Assembly (NCBI RefSeq): GCF_002043095.1
Contig: NZ_MVOC01000005.1
Coordinates: forward strand, 62,001 to 126,000
Origin: Mycobacterium sp. AT1
GTDB taxonomy: Bacteria > Actinomycetota > Actinomycetes > Mycobacteriales > Mycobacteriaceae
Direction: 5' to 3'
DNA: 64,000 nt
This document shows positions 16,829 to 25,842 of this stretch, one piece after another (the stretch's first letter is position 1; each line of letters begins with the position of its first letter). Position numbers and translations under genes: made by a program. Below the pieces are notes generated by a model, which was not told where the DNA came from, did not search any database, and was given only the letters and a program-made list of their open reading frames with translations.

Positions 16829-16846
16829 GGCGCGCTTGCTCGCGCC
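16829..16846 (+). terminator. GC-rich hairpin after the Mce-associated genes
   Basis: GGCGCG and CGCGCC are separated by CTTGCT and form a six-pair stem 50 bases beyond the stop codon. There is no clear U-tract, as is common in mycobacteria, so termination is possible rather than certain. Confidence 0.35.
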
Positions 16847-16969
16847 GCGATCAAAGTGGTTGTCCGACAATAGATTTCACGAGTATGACCTCTTTACAAA
16901 GCGCGCCAGATCTGCCATCTTGAGAGAAAGGCCGCCTCTCGAAGCGGCAGCCACATCGGAGGAAACATC

Positions 16970-18235
16970 TTGAACGTCGACGATCTAATCCTGGTGAGCA
17001 TCGACGATCACGTCGTCGAGCCACCGGACATGTTCCTCAACCACGTGCCCGCGAAGTACAAGGCGGACGCGCCGATCGTGGTGACCGACGACAAGGGCGT
17101 CGACCAATGGATGTATCAGGGCAAGCCGCAGGGCGTGAGCGGGCTGAACGCCGTGGTGTCGTGGCCGCCCGAGGAGTGGGGCCGCGATCCCGCCGGGTTT
17201 GCCGAGATGCGGCCGGGTGTCTACGACGTGCACGAGCGCGTCCGCGACATGAACCGCAACGGCATCCTCGCGTCGATGTGCTTCCCCACGTTCACCGGGT
17301 TCTCCGCCCGCCACCTCAACCAGTTCCGCGAGGACGTCACCCTGGTCATGGTGTCGGCGTACAACGACTGGCACATCGACGAATGGGCGGGCAGCTACCC
17401 GGATCGCTTCATTCCCATTGCGGTGATGCCCACGTGGAACCCCGAGGCGATGTGCGCCGAGATCCGCCGAGTGGCCGCCAAGGGCTGTCACGCGGTGACG
17501 ATGCCCGAACTCCCGCACCTGGAGGGCCTGCCGAGCTACCACGACGACGACTACTGGGGCCCGGTCTTCCGCACGCTGTCCGAGGAGAACGTGGTGATGT
17601 GCCTGCATATCGGCACGGGATTTGGGGCCATCAGCATGGCGCCGAACGCGCCCATCGACAACCTCATCATCCTGGCCACCCAGGTCTCCGCGATGTGCGC
17701 CCAGGACCTGCTGTGGGGACCCGCGATGCGCAACTACCCCGAGTTGAAGTTCGCCTTCTCCGAAGGTGGAATCGGTTGGATCCCCTTCTATCTCGACCGC
17801 AGCGACCGGCACTACACCAATCAGAAGTGGCTGCGCCGCGACTTCGGTGACAAGTTGCCGAGCGACGTGTTCCGCGAGCACTCCCTTGCTTGCTACGTCA
17901 CCGACAAGACGTCGCTGAGACTGCGCCACGAAATCGGCATCGACATCATCGCCTGGGAGTGCGACTACCCGCACTCGGACTGCTTCTGGCCGGACGCGCC
18001 CGAGCAGGTGTTGGCCGAGTTGAACGGGGCGGGTGCCGACGACGGGGACATCAACAAGATCACCTGGGAGAATTCGTGCCGATTCTTCGGCTGGGATCCC
18101 TTCACGAGGACGCCCAAGGGTGAGGCGACCGTCGGGGCCTTGCGCGCCAAGGCCACTGACGTGGACGTGTCCATTCGGTCCCGCAAGGAATGGTCGGAAC
18201 TCTATGCACAGAGGAATCTGACGACCACGAAGTGA
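16970..18235 (+). CDS. Amidohydrolase-2 family protein (metal-dependent hydrolase)
   Basis: A 421-residue paralogue of the 12473 amidohydrolase. N-terminal VSIDDHVVEPPDMF gives the DxH-type metal motif; others are MCLHIGTG, FSEGGIGWIPF and WECDYPHSDCFWP. The start is TTG at 16970, supported by GGAGGAAA seven bases upstream. The family contains hydrolases and decarboxylases acting on aromatic or cyclic substrates; which applies here is not clear. It is followed by two acyl-CoA dehydrogenases and probably begins their operon. None of the seven TGAGAAT-type operators lies in the 190 bases upstream. Confidence 0.82.
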   Translation: MNVDDLILVSIDDHVVEPPDMFLNHVPAKYKADAPIVVTDDKGVDQWMYQGKPQGVSGLNAVVSWPPEEWGRDPAGFAEMRPGVYDVHERVRDMNRNGILASMCFPTFTGFSARHLNQFREDVTLVMVSAYNDWHIDEWAGSYPDRFIPIAVMPTWNPEAMCAEIRRVAAKGCHAVTMPELPHLEGLPSYHDDDYWGPVFRTLSEENVVMCLHIGTGFGAISMAPNAPIDNLIILATQVSAMCAQDLLWGPAMRNYPELKFAFSEGGIGWIPFYLDRSDRHYTNQKWLRRDFGDKLPSDVFREHSLACYVTDKTSLRLRHEIGIDIIAWECDYPHSDCFWPDAPEQVLAELNGAGADDGDINKITWENSCRFFGWDPFTRTPKGEATVGALRAKATDVDVSIRSRKEWSELYAQRNLTTTK

Positions 18236-18327
18236 GACACAGTGATTCGGAATGCGCGTCGTGGGCCAGGCCTCTCGCGGAAGCCCGGCACAGACGTGGC
18301 CGACAGCTAGACCCGGGAGGGCTCACG

Positions 18328-19398
18328 ATGGACCGCTACGAATTACGCAGGCTCGACTACAGCCTCACCGACGATCACGTCGACCTGCAGATTGCGTACC
18401 GAAAGTTCTTCGAGACCCACTGTCCGATCGAGGTGGTCCGCGCCGCCGAAGCGTCCGGGTTCGACGAAGGGCTGTGGGACCGATTGTGCGCCACGGGTGC
18501 GACGACGATGGCGTTGCCCGAGTCGTGTGGTGGCGACGACGCCACCTTGGTCGACCTGACGCTGGTGTCCGAGGAGATCGGCCGCTCGATCGCGCCGGTG
18601 CCGTGGATCGACCACGTGGTCGCCACCCGCCTGCTTGCCCGATTGGGCGTGCTCGACTCCGATGACGACGTCACCAGAGATGTCGTCAACGGGAGGTCCC
18701 TCGTGGGCATGGACCCACGGGTCGACGGCGCGGGCGGTGCCCGGTTGATCGGCCCGGGTTCGGTCGCCGACCACGTCCTGATCTGCGACGGTGAGGACGT
18801 CGTGCGGCTGACCTTCGACATTCCGTGCCCCAAAGTCGAGAACCTCGGCCACCTTCCGATGGCCTGGGTCGACCCGGCCAGGGCCGACGTCCGAACGGTG
18901 GTGGGCACGGGGCCTGCCGCAGTCGCTCGGTATCAGCTGGCAGTCGACGAATGGCGGCTTCTTACCGCGGCAGCGCTCGTCGGACTGGTGGAGAAGACTC
19001 TTGACGGCGCAATCGAATTCGCGAAGAACCGGCACACTCTCGGCGTGCCGATCTCGACGTTGCAGGCCATCTCGCATCCGTTGGCCAATATTGCCATCGT
19101 CGTCCAGAGCGGCCGTAACTTGGCCCGGCGGGCGGCGTGGTTCCTCGACCACGAACCCGGTGAGCGGTCCGAGTTGGCGGCGTCGGCCTACGTGTTCATG
19201 ACCGAGGAAGCAGCCAAGGCCGCGACGACGGCCGTTCACGTGCAGGGCGGTCTCGGCGTCTCGGTCGAGGCGGCGGCGTCGGCGTATCTGGTGCGGGCCA
19301 GGGGATGGCCGTTGGCGGGTGGCGACGTCGGCACCGCTGCCGCGCGGATCGCGGAGGTCGTCGTGGCGCGCGAGAGGCGCGCCGGCGCAACGGCGTAG
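18328..19398 (+). CDS. Acyl-CoA dehydrogenase family protein (FadE, first of a pair)
   Basis: A 356-residue protein of acyl-CoA dehydrogenase type but shorter than usual and with a divergent middle domain: the usual flavin-binding TEPxxGSD motif is not visible. The C-terminal helices keep RHTLGVPISTLQAISH and VHVQGGLGVS. Such short partners occur in mycobacterial heterotetrameric (alpha2-beta2) dehydrogenases, where adjacent fadE genes give two subunits and shared active sites. The next gene, two bases on, would be the partner. The ATG follows GGGAGG; a longer reading from 18190 has no site. Confidence 0.8.
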   Translation: MDRYELRRLDYSLTDDHVDLQIAYRKFFETHCPIEVVRAAEASGFDEGLWDRLCATGATTMALPESCGGDDATLVDLTLVSEEIGRSIAPVPWIDHVVATRLLARLGVLDSDDDVTRDVVNGRSLVGMDPRVDGAGGARLIGPGSVADHVLICDGEDVVRLTFDIPCPKVENLGHLPMAWVDPARADVRTVVGTGPAAVARYQLAVDEWRLLTAAALVGLVEKTLDGAIEFAKNRHTLGVPISTLQAISHPLANIAIVVQSGRNLARRAAWFLDHEPGERSELAASAYVFMTEEAAKAATTAVHVQGGLGVSVEAAASAYLVRARGWPLAGGDVGTAAARIAEVVVARERRAGATA

Positions 19399-19400
19399 CA

Positions 19401-20585
19401 GTGGACTTCTCACGGGTGCCGTTGTCCGACGACGACCTGGCCTTCGTCGGCCGGGTCCGAACCTCGTTGCAGGCGTGCGTTACCGACGACGTCATCCGAC
19501 GCGACCGGGAGACCGGCGAGAACTTCGACGAGTCGGTACACGTCGCGCTCGGCGAACAAGGCTTCCTGGCCGGCGACTTCCTCGTGGAGTCGGACGGTGG
19601 GTTCAGCCCCGTGCAACGGCGCATCTGGGAGCTGGAGGTCGGACGGGCGCGCACGCCGTGGTTCCACTGGGGCACCACCGCGATGGTCGGCCGGATCGTG
19701 CGAGCGCTGGGGTCGCCGGAACTGGCGGACGAGGTCCTGCCGGGGGTGCTCTCTGGCCAGATCCGGATGTGTCTGGGATTCACCGAGCCCGACGGTGGTT
19801 CTGACGTCGCCACGTGCAAGACCAGGGCGGTGCGCGACGGCGACGTCTGGGTCGTCGACGGCTCCAAGATGTACACCTCGAACGCACACCACAGCCGGTA
19901 TGTCTTCCTGCTCACCAACACCGACCCGACTGCGCCAAAACACCGCAGTCTCACGATGTTCCTGGTCCCGCTCGACACCACGGGCATCGAGATCCAGGGC
20001 ATCCGCACCGTCGACGGGGACCGCACCAACGTCGTCTTCTACGACGGCGTACGCGTCGACGACAGGTACCGCATCGGTGACGTGAACGACGGCTGGAGTG
20101 TGATGCGCGAGGCGTTGAAGGTCGAACACGGCATTCGGGAGCGCGACGACCAAGGCCTGCAAGCGCTTTCGACCATGTCCCACCACGGGACTCTCATGGC
20201 CCAGGCGGTCGACGGCGTCGGGGCGATGATCGGGGACGTGAAGGCCGACGGTCGTCGCCTGGTCGACGACGGGTCGGTCGGGTTCCGCTTCGGACGGATC
20301 GTCGCCCGGATGGAGGCGGCACTGAGCGCTTCCGGGATGTTCGGGCGCGTAGCGCTCGCGCAGACCATGCGCGACATCGCCCCGGAGCTCATGGACGTCG
20401 CGGGGTCGGCGTCGAGCCTGCCCGCAGACACCCCCGGGTCCGTCGACGACGGTGCGGTGGAACACCTGTTCCGGTTGGCCGTCCCCACGGGCATCTACGG
20501 AGGCACCCTCGAGGTGTTCCGAAACATGATCGCCCAGAACGTGCTTGGACTCGGCCGACCCAGTTACTCGCCGGTGACGAAGTGA
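19401..20585 (+). CDS. Acyl-CoA dehydrogenase (FadE, second of a pair)
   Basis: A 394-residue acyl-CoA dehydrogenase with the full flavin-domain motif LGFTEPDGGSDVA (about residues 124-136), VDGSKMYTSNA and the C-terminal YGGTLEVFRNMIAQNVLGLGRP. It starts with GTG two bases after the first FadE and ends overlapping the thioesterase reading frame. Together the two probably form one heteromeric flavoenzyme that desaturates a bulky acyl-CoA, as known for the ChsE-type steroid side-chain dehydrogenases; the substrate here is unknown. Confidence 0.86.
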   Translation: MDFSRVPLSDDDLAFVGRVRTSLQACVTDDVIRRDRETGENFDESVHVALGEQGFLAGDFLVESDGGFSPVQRRIWELEVGRARTPWFHWGTTAMVGRIVRALGSPELADEVLPGVLSGQIRMCLGFTEPDGGSDVATCKTRAVRDGDVWVVDGSKMYTSNAHHSRYVFLLTNTDPTAPKHRSLTMFLVPLDTTGIEIQGIRTVDGDRTNVVFYDGVRVDDRYRIGDVNDGWSVMREALKVEHGIRERDDQGLQALSTMSHHGTLMAQAVDGVGAMIGDVKADGRRLVDDGSVGFRFGRIVARMEAALSASGMFGRVALAQTMRDIAPELMDVAGSASSLPADTPGSVDDGAVEHLFRLAVPTGIYGGTLEVFRNMIAQNVLGLGRPSYSPVTK

Positions 20586-20614
20586 CCGAGGAGATGACGA
20601 AGGTGGAGGTCGAC

Positions 20615-21496
20615 ATGACGACGGAATCGAATGCGGTGCTCTGGTCGCTCGGCGACCTGCTGGACTTGTTCGAGGTGGCAGCCGACGGACCCGACCGGTT
20701 CGTCGGGGAAACGGGTCTGGCCGGCGCCGACGACCGGCAGGTGGTCGAGGGTACCCAGGTGGTGGCCCAGGCGATAGTGGCCGTCGGAAAGCGGTTCGAG
20801 GACAAGTCGATCCGTTCGGTGCACGCCGTGTTCAGTCGGGCAATTCAGGTCGGCTCGCCGGTGGAGTTGGTGATCGACGTGGTGGCCGAGGGCAGGTCAA
20901 CGGCGACTGCAATCGTGTCCGCACGGCAGCACGGCCGGCGTGCGATCACGATGACGGTGCTTGCCGACGTCCCGTCGGCCGACGTGATCCGCCATCAGCT
21001 GGCGCGTCCCGAGGTGGGTACGCCTGCCGACGCCAACGAGGGGGACATGCCGATGGAGGGGCGGCAACTGCGCCTGGTCGACGTAGTGGACGTCAACAGT
21101 CCCGACGAGGTCGGGCCACCGGAACTCCATGCGTGGGTGCACTACGACCCAGTTCCCACCGGTGACGCGTTGGCGAAGGCGTTGTTGGCCTATTTCACCG
21201 GTCATTTGGGCATTTCGACCACGATGCGGGCCCATGCGGGAATCGGAACGGCCCAGGCCCATCACACGGTGTCCACGGCGCCGATGACGGTCGCCGTCAG
21301 CTTCCACGAGCCGGTGTCCTGGGATGGTTGGCTGCTGTACACCCATGAGAGCACCCAGGTTGGCGCCGGGATGTCCTATGTTCGCGGAGCCGTGCACACC
21401 GAGGCGGGGCAGCTCATCGCATCCTTCACGCAGGAGGGGCTTATTCGTCCCCTGCGGCAAGCCGACACCGACATCGAAGTCCGCTCGCGGCTGTGA
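20615..21496 (+). CDS. Acyl-CoA thioesterase II-like (TesB, double hotdog)
   Basis: A 293-residue protein with two hotdog halves, as in TesB. GLAGADDRQVVEGTQVVAQA and KSIRSVHAVFSRA belong to the first half and SWDGWLLYTHESTQVG with GQLIASFTQEGLIR to the second. It should release free acids from acyl-CoA, perhaps to recycle CoA from dead-end intermediates. The ATG at 20615 is chosen for the GGTGGAGG site; an in-frame GTG at 20582 would overlap the upstream stop by four bases and is also possible. Confidence 0.78.
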   Translation: MTTESNAVLWSLGDLLDLFEVAADGPDRFVGETGLAGADDRQVVEGTQVVAQAIVAVGKRFEDKSIRSVHAVFSRAIQVGSPVELVIDVVAEGRSTATAIVSARQHGRRAITMTVLADVPSADVIRHQLARPEVGTPADANEGDMPMEGRQLRLVDVVDVNSPDEVGPPELHAWVHYDPVPTGDALAKALLAYFTGHLGISTTMRAHAGIGTAQAHHTVSTAPMTVAVSFHEPVSWDGWLLYTHESTQVGAGMSYVRGAVHTEAGQLIASFTQEGLIRPLRQADTDIEVRSRL

Positions 21497-21542
21497 GATC
21501 GGTCGGCGACACCGCATGTGTCGAATCGACGTTGGGGGCGCA

Positions 21543-22343
21543 GTGGACGGCACCGAGCACGCAGATACCGCCAACTGGGATCCCGTGTTTACACGGCACT
21601 TCAAGAATGCCGTCGGACCGATCGTCAGGAGTTATTTTCGTGCCAACGTCAACGGTCTAGATTCGTTGCCCGCCACCGGCGGTGCCTTGGTGGTTTCCAA
21701 TCACTCGGGCGGTGTCTTGACCCCTGACGTGCTGATCTTTGCGCCGGCCTTCTACGACGCCTTCGGATACGACCGACCGCTGTTCATCTTGGCGCATTAT
21801 GGCGTTCTGCTGGGCCCACTGGGGTCAATCTTCTCCCGTGCCGGCGGTATCGAGGCTTCTCGGGAAAATGCGGCCAAAGCGCTGCGCTCAGGAGGGGTGG
21901 TGCTGGTGTTCCCCGGCGGGGACTATGACGCCTTCAGGCCGACCCGGGCGGCGAACACCATCGACTTTCAAGGTCGGATGGGTTACGTCCGGACGGCCAT
22001 CTTGACTGGTGCGCCGATTGTCCCAATGGTGTCCATCGGTGGTCAGCAAACTCAGCTATTCCTGGCCCGTGGAGACGCGTTGGCCAAGCGTCTGGGGCTA
22101 AACCGCATCCGGTTGAAGGCGCTGCCGCTCACCTTCGGTCTGCCCTTTGGGCTCACTACCGTTCTGCCGCCCAATCTTCCACTGCCCAGCAAGATCATCA
22201 TGGAGGTCTTGGAGCCGATCGACGTCGCCGACCGGTTTGGTGACGACCCCGACATCGACGAGGTCGATTGCTACGTGCGGTCAGTCATGCAGGCAGCGCT
22301 CGACCGACTGAGTCGCCAGCGCCGCTTCCCGCTGCTGGGTTGA
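21543..22343 (+). CDS. 1-acyl-glycerol-phosphate-type acyltransferase (PlsC/DGAT-like)
   Basis: About 266 residues of a glycerolipid acyltransferase fold. Motif I is ALVVSNHSGG with the catalytic His followed by TPD, motif III is VLVFPGGDYDAF, and GAPIVPMVSIGG matches motif IV. The NHSGG form is typical of the diacylglycerol/monoacylglycerol acyltransferase-like branch rather than classical HxxxxD PlsC. It would esterify a lipid acceptor at the membrane. The start is uncertain (GTG at 21543 or ATG at 21516). It follows the thioesterase by about 45 bases. Confidence 0.77.
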   Translation: MDGTEHADTANWDPVFTRHFKNAVGPIVRSYFRANVNGLDSLPATGGALVVSNHSGGVLTPDVLIFAPAFYDAFGYDRPLFILAHYGVLLGPLGSIFSRAGGIEASRENAAKALRSGGVVLVFPGGDYDAFRPTRAANTIDFQGRMGYVRTAILTGAPIVPMVSIGGQQTQLFLARGDALAKRLGLNRIRLKALPLTFGLPFGLTTVLPPNLPLPSKIIMEVLEPIDVADRFGDDPDIDEVDCYVRSVMQAALDRLSRQRRFPLLG

Positions 22344-22417
22344 GACGGCCTCGCTGGACCTGACGTCGTGCACCGCAGGCGCTGACCTTTGAGTGGGGCA
22401 ACAACACCCCAACTCCC

Positions 22418-22434
22418 TGATAATGTGGTTCTCA
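22418..22434. promoter_or_regulatory. 17-bp operator (copy G), esterase promoter
   Basis: TGATAAT-GTG-GTTCTCA matches the shared motif and its last base is the A of the esterase start codon at 22434. A regulator bound here would cover the start site. This is the last copy seen and marks the right limit of the apparent regulon. Confidence 0.55.
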
Positions 22435-23756
22435 TGTTTCGGAAGGGGGCTTCTCGGGCCATTCGCCGCGCACTCGGGTCAAGTGAAAGTGGCGCAACCC
22501 GCGACGTTGGGAGCCTGCCGCACGGCATCCAGGGTGCCGCGGATCCGCATTTCGCCAGTGCCGTGCGTTTCTTCGCCACCCTGTTTCCTGGACCCCGGTA
22601 TGGGGGTGGGGCGCTCGCCGTGTACCAAGACGGCCGTCCAGTCGTGGACGTGTGGACCGGATGGGCTGATCGGCGCGGGGAAGCGCACTGGACGGCCGAC
22701 ACCGCAGCCATGGCGTTCTCCGCCACGAAAGGCGCGGCATCGACGGTCATTCACCGGTTGGTCGAACGCGACCTGTTGAGCTACGACGCTCCGGTCGCCC
22801 GGTTCTGGCCGGAGTTCGGTGCCCGTGGCAAGTCGGCGATCACCGTCCGCGACGTCATGGCACACCGCGCGGGGTTGTCCCTACTCGGCGGGGTCGGCTC
22901 GGCCGATCTGTTGGACGAACGTCTGATGGAGGAGCGGTTGGCGGCTGCGCCGTCCGACCGGTTGCTGGGCAAGTCCGCCTACCACGCGCTGACCTACGGC
23001 TGGCTGGTCTCGGGGCTAGCGCGAGCGACGACCGGCCTATCCATGCGCGAGCTCTTCCGCTCAGAGCTGGCGGGGCCACTGTGCACCGAGGGCCTGTACC
23101 TCGGACGTCCGCCGGCGGGCTCACCGGTCCAGGTCGCAGAGATCCTGATGCCTCAGGGTGTGACGAACAGCGGTTTGCTCGGATTGCTGTTTCCACGGCT
23201 GGCCGCGTCGCCGTTGTCCGGTGGCCTCGGCGCGTTTTACGTCCCGGGCCTGAAATCCCTTCTGCAAGGTGACATGCCGTTCCTCGACAGCGAAATCCCG
23301 TCGGCCAATGGTGTCATGACGGCTCGCTCCCTGGCCAAGATGTACGGTGCCATGGCGAACGGCGGCCACATCGGTGGGACCCAGTTCCTGTCAGCTCAAA
23401 CGGTCGCCGGATTGACCGGAAGGCTGTCGCGACGCCCTGACCGAAATGTCGTCGTACCCATGTCTTTTCACCTTGGCTACCACGCCTCGCCGGTTCCGGG
23501 GGTAATGCCTGGATTTGGGCACGCCGGCGTCGGTGGATGCATCGGGTGGGCCAATCCGGCCACGAAGACCGCCTTTAGCTTCGTGCACAACCGCCTCATC
23601 ACTGCAATGATCACCGATTACGCCTCCATCGGAGTGCTGGCAGCGCTGCTCGACCGCAGCGCCGCGGCCGCCCGCAAGAATGGCGTCGACGCCGTGCCCG
23701 ATTTCGGTACGCCAATTACGCCGTCATCCACGCTCCACCGGGGCGGGTCAGCGTGA
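22434..23756 (+). CDS. Serine hydrolase of the beta-lactamase/class C esterase family (LipE/LipL-like)
   Basis: A 440-residue protein with the class C fold: catalytic SATK (SxxK) about residue 98-101, the Tyr motif in YHALTYGWL, and GFGHAGVGG near the C-terminus in place of the KTG/HxG motif. There is no signal peptide, so it is probably cytoplasmic or membrane-associated like the mycobacterial Lip esterases. It would hydrolyse an ester or lactone. The start at 22434 follows the operator directly without a clear ribosome site; a TTG at 22389 would place the operator inside the gene. It overlaps the reductase by GTGA. Confidence 0.8.
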   Translation: MFRKGASRAIRRALGSSESGATRDVGSLPHGIQGAADPHFASAVRFFATLFPGPRYGGGALAVYQDGRPVVDVWTGWADRRGEAHWTADTAAMAFSATKGAASTVIHRLVERDLLSYDAPVARFWPEFGARGKSAITVRDVMAHRAGLSLLGGVGSADLLDERLMEERLAAAPSDRLLGKSAYHALTYGWLVSGLARATTGLSMRELFRSELAGPLCTEGLYLGRPPAGSPVQVAEILMPQGVTNSGLLGLLFPRLAASPLSGGLGAFYVPGLKSLLQGDMPFLDSEIPSANGVMTARSLAKMYGAMANGGHIGGTQFLSAQTVAGLTGRLSRRPDRNVVVPMSFHLGYHASPVPGVMPGFGHAGVGGCIGWANPATKTAFSFVHNRLITAMITDYASIGVLAALLDRSAAAARKNGVDAVPDFGTPITPSSTLHRGGSA

Positions 23757-24931
23757 CCGGCGATCATGGCGTCGTCATCGTCGGCGGCGGACTGGCCGCC
23801 GTTCGCGCCGCCGAACAATTGCGCCGCGCCAACGATTCGATGGCCATCACCATCGTCAGCGACGAAGTCCACCTGCCGTACGACCGGCCACCCCTGTCCA
23901 AAGGCGTGCTGCGTGCCGAGACCGACGACGTCTCTCTCAAATCCGCCGAGTTCTATGCCGACAACCAGATCACCGTCCGCCTCGGCTCCGGTGCTGCCAG
24001 CCTGAATTCCGTTGCCAAGACGGTGACCCTCCTCGATGGTGACGTGATCGCCTACGACCAGCTGATCATCGCCACGGGCCTTACGCCGAACCAGATTCCG
24101 TCATGTCCCGACATCGCGGGCGTGCGGGTTTTGCGCACACTAGACGAGAGCTTGGCACTGCGTGAGCATGCGGGCTCGGCACGGCGGGCCGTCGTGATCG
24201 GCGCCGGCTTCATTGGCTGCGAGGTGGCAGCCAGCCTTCGCGCACTCGGCGTCGAGGTGGTGCTCATCGAACCGCAACCGGCGCCTCTGGCATCGGTGCT
24301 GGGCGAAGAGATTGGAAAGCTCGTTGCCCGGCTGCACCGCAACGAAGGCGTCGACGTCCGATGCGGGGTCGGCGTCAGCGAGATCAAGGGCACTGCGCAC
24401 GTCGAATACGTGGTGCTCTCCGACGGCGTCCAGATCGCAACCGACGTCGTCGTCGTCGGCATCGGCTCCAAACCATCCGTCGAGTGGCTCCGCGGCAGTG
24501 GGGTCGACGTCGAGAACGGGGTCATCTGTGACGGTGTCGGTCGCACCAACACCCCCAACGTCTGGGCGCTCGGCGACGTCGCGTCCTGGCGCAATGAGCG
24601 CGGACATCAAGTCCGCGTTGAGCATTGGAGTAACGTCGCCGAGCAAGCACGTGTACTCGTGCCCGCCTTGGTGGGTTCCGGCAGCGGTTCCGCCGGCAGG
24701 GTGGTGCCGTACTTCTGGAGCGACCAATATGATGTCAAGATTCAGTGCCTCGGCGAGCCGGAGGCGGACGACATCGTCCACGTGGTCGCCGACGACGGCC
24801 GCAGATTCTTGGCCTATTACGAGCGAAATGGTGTGATCGTCGGCGTGGTCGGCGGAGGGATGTCGGGGAAGGTGATGAAAACCCGCGGCAAGATTGTCGC
24901 TGGTGCGCCAATTGCCGACGTCCTCGGCTAA
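23753..24931 (+). CDS. Ferredoxin reductase (NAD(P)H-dependent, rubredoxin/ferredoxin-type)
   Basis: A 392-residue flavoprotein disulfide-reductase-fold protein. FAD binding is shown by VVIVGGGLAAVRAAEQL near the start and WALGDVASW near residue 270; NAD(P)H binding by VVIGAGFIGCEVAASLRALG near 145. The length and C-terminal domain match ferredoxin reductases that feed P450s or Rieske oxygenases. A P450 start lies at the left edge of the window, and this may be its partner, which is inference. GTG start, coupled to the esterase. Confidence 0.86.
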   Translation: MTGDHGVVIVGGGLAAVRAAEQLRRANDSMAITIVSDEVHLPYDRPPLSKGVLRAETDDVSLKSAEFYADNQITVRLGSGAASLNSVAKTVTLLDGDVIAYDQLIIATGLTPNQIPSCPDIAGVRVLRTLDESLALREHAGSARRAVVIGAGFIGCEVAASLRALGVEVVLIEPQPAPLASVLGEEIGKLVARLHRNEGVDVRCGVGVSEIKGTAHVEYVVLSDGVQIATDVVVVGIGSKPSVEWLRGSGVDVENGVICDGVGRTNTPNVWALGDVASWRNERGHQVRVEHWSNVAEQARVLVPALVGSGSGSAGRVVPYFWSDQYDVKIQCLGEPEADDIVHVVADDGRRFLAYYERNGVIVGVVGGGMSGKVMKTRGKIVAGAPIADVLG

Positions 24932-25257
24932 GTCTCATTCACCGGCGTTGGTGACGGCGTGGTGAACGGTAAGACTAGACCTCCGTGATTTCTCTCAGTC
25001 AGAAACCGTTTTCTCGTGGCGCCAACCCAAACAGCAGATCGCCGGCGGCTTGGCCCCGCGAATCTTCTTCCGGGCGAGCAACTGTCGGCAACGCGAACCA
25101 ACCTGATCCGCTACCGCGCGCCGATTGGCGGATGCAAACCAACAGCCTCGACGGCGGACCTCCTGCACTACGGCAAGACAACCACGCTGGGGGAGTTCGA
25201 CGTCGACGACGTCGACGCTTTCACGGCCGACGCGACGTGCAGTGAACTGAACCTGAA
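24932..25257. other. Intergenic stretch without a convincing gene
   Basis: A weak stem (TCACC-GGCGTT-GGTGA, about 24939-24954) follows the reductase stop and may help termination. A plus-strand open frame from GTG 25016 to 25324 has no ribosome site, no recognisable motif and runs into the AbrB gene, so I do not call it. The composition is less GC-rich than the flanking operons, consistent with an old insertion or decayed gene. Confidence 0.4.
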
Positions 25258-25551
25258 TTACGAAGTACTGTCCTTCGCCATCGAGTTGGCGTTGAATGTC
25301 GCTGATGGGCCAGCTGTTTCGTAAGCCCAGTCATCGCCGTGCCGAAACGTGCTCTCCTTCTCCCGTTGCTGTCGGAGTCGCCGTTGATCAGCAGGAACCG
25401 GTGGGGCCGGCCGCAGCTCGACTACACCGTCCTCGCGCTCGGTGATTTCGACTTGCGCGCCTGACTCGTCGAGGTGCAGGCGGCGTCGCAAGTCTGCGGG
25501 CAACGCCACGATGCCCCGGGGTTGCACGGCCACGACGCCATGGAATGTCAT
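25258..25551 (-). CDS. AbrB/SpoVT-type DNA-binding protein (antitoxin-like)
   Basis: A 97-residue protein whose N-terminal half, GVVAVQPRGIVALPADLRRRL followed closely by a VEITEREDGVVELRP strand pattern, is a swapped-hairpin AbrB domain as in VapB-type antitoxins and transcription regulators. The C-terminal half does not match usual antitoxin tails and may be altered. No PIN-domain toxin gene is next to it, so it is either an orphan antitoxin or an independent regulator. The ATG at 25551 fits the domain start; upstream codons to 25656 look non-coding. About 290 bases to the right contain nothing recognisable. Confidence 0.6.
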   Translation of the reverse strand: MTFHGVVAVQPRGIVALPADLRRRLHLDESGAQVEITEREDGVVELRPAPPVPADQRRLRQQREKESTFRHGDDWAYETAGPSATFNANSMAKDSTS

Positions 25552-25842
25552 GGTTCCACGATCCCACACACCACCGTATGGCCGTAGAGCTTTGGCGTTC
25601 GGGTGGCAAGACCAGTGATGGGTCGGTGGGATGGATAGCCCTGACGTCTTGCCCAAGTTCCGCGGACGCTGATCTCTGGAGGGGCCGCCGCCGCGGCGTC
25701 ACTAGGTTTGGGTTTGTTGAGCCGAGCGTCTGATCGGGGAGTGGGGGAGCCCAAGCATCGCGTTTCGAAGTAGCAGACTGCCAGTTCGCTGATCGTTGTT
25801 CCATCGGGACATGTTTGTTGCACCAGTGGCGTTTTGAACTGA

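Noticed and set aside
1..24931. KstR/KstR2-controlled cholesterol cluster
   Set aside because: A FadD3-like ligase and paired FadE proteins hint at steroids, but I saw no KstR-type (AAC-N2-GTT) or KstR2-type (CAAG-N2-CTTG) boxes in the promoters and the key ring-degradation genes are absent.
25016..25324. Plus-strand open frame after the ferredoxin reductase
   Set aside because: No ribosome site, no recognisable motif, atypical residue use, and overlap with the AbrB gene.
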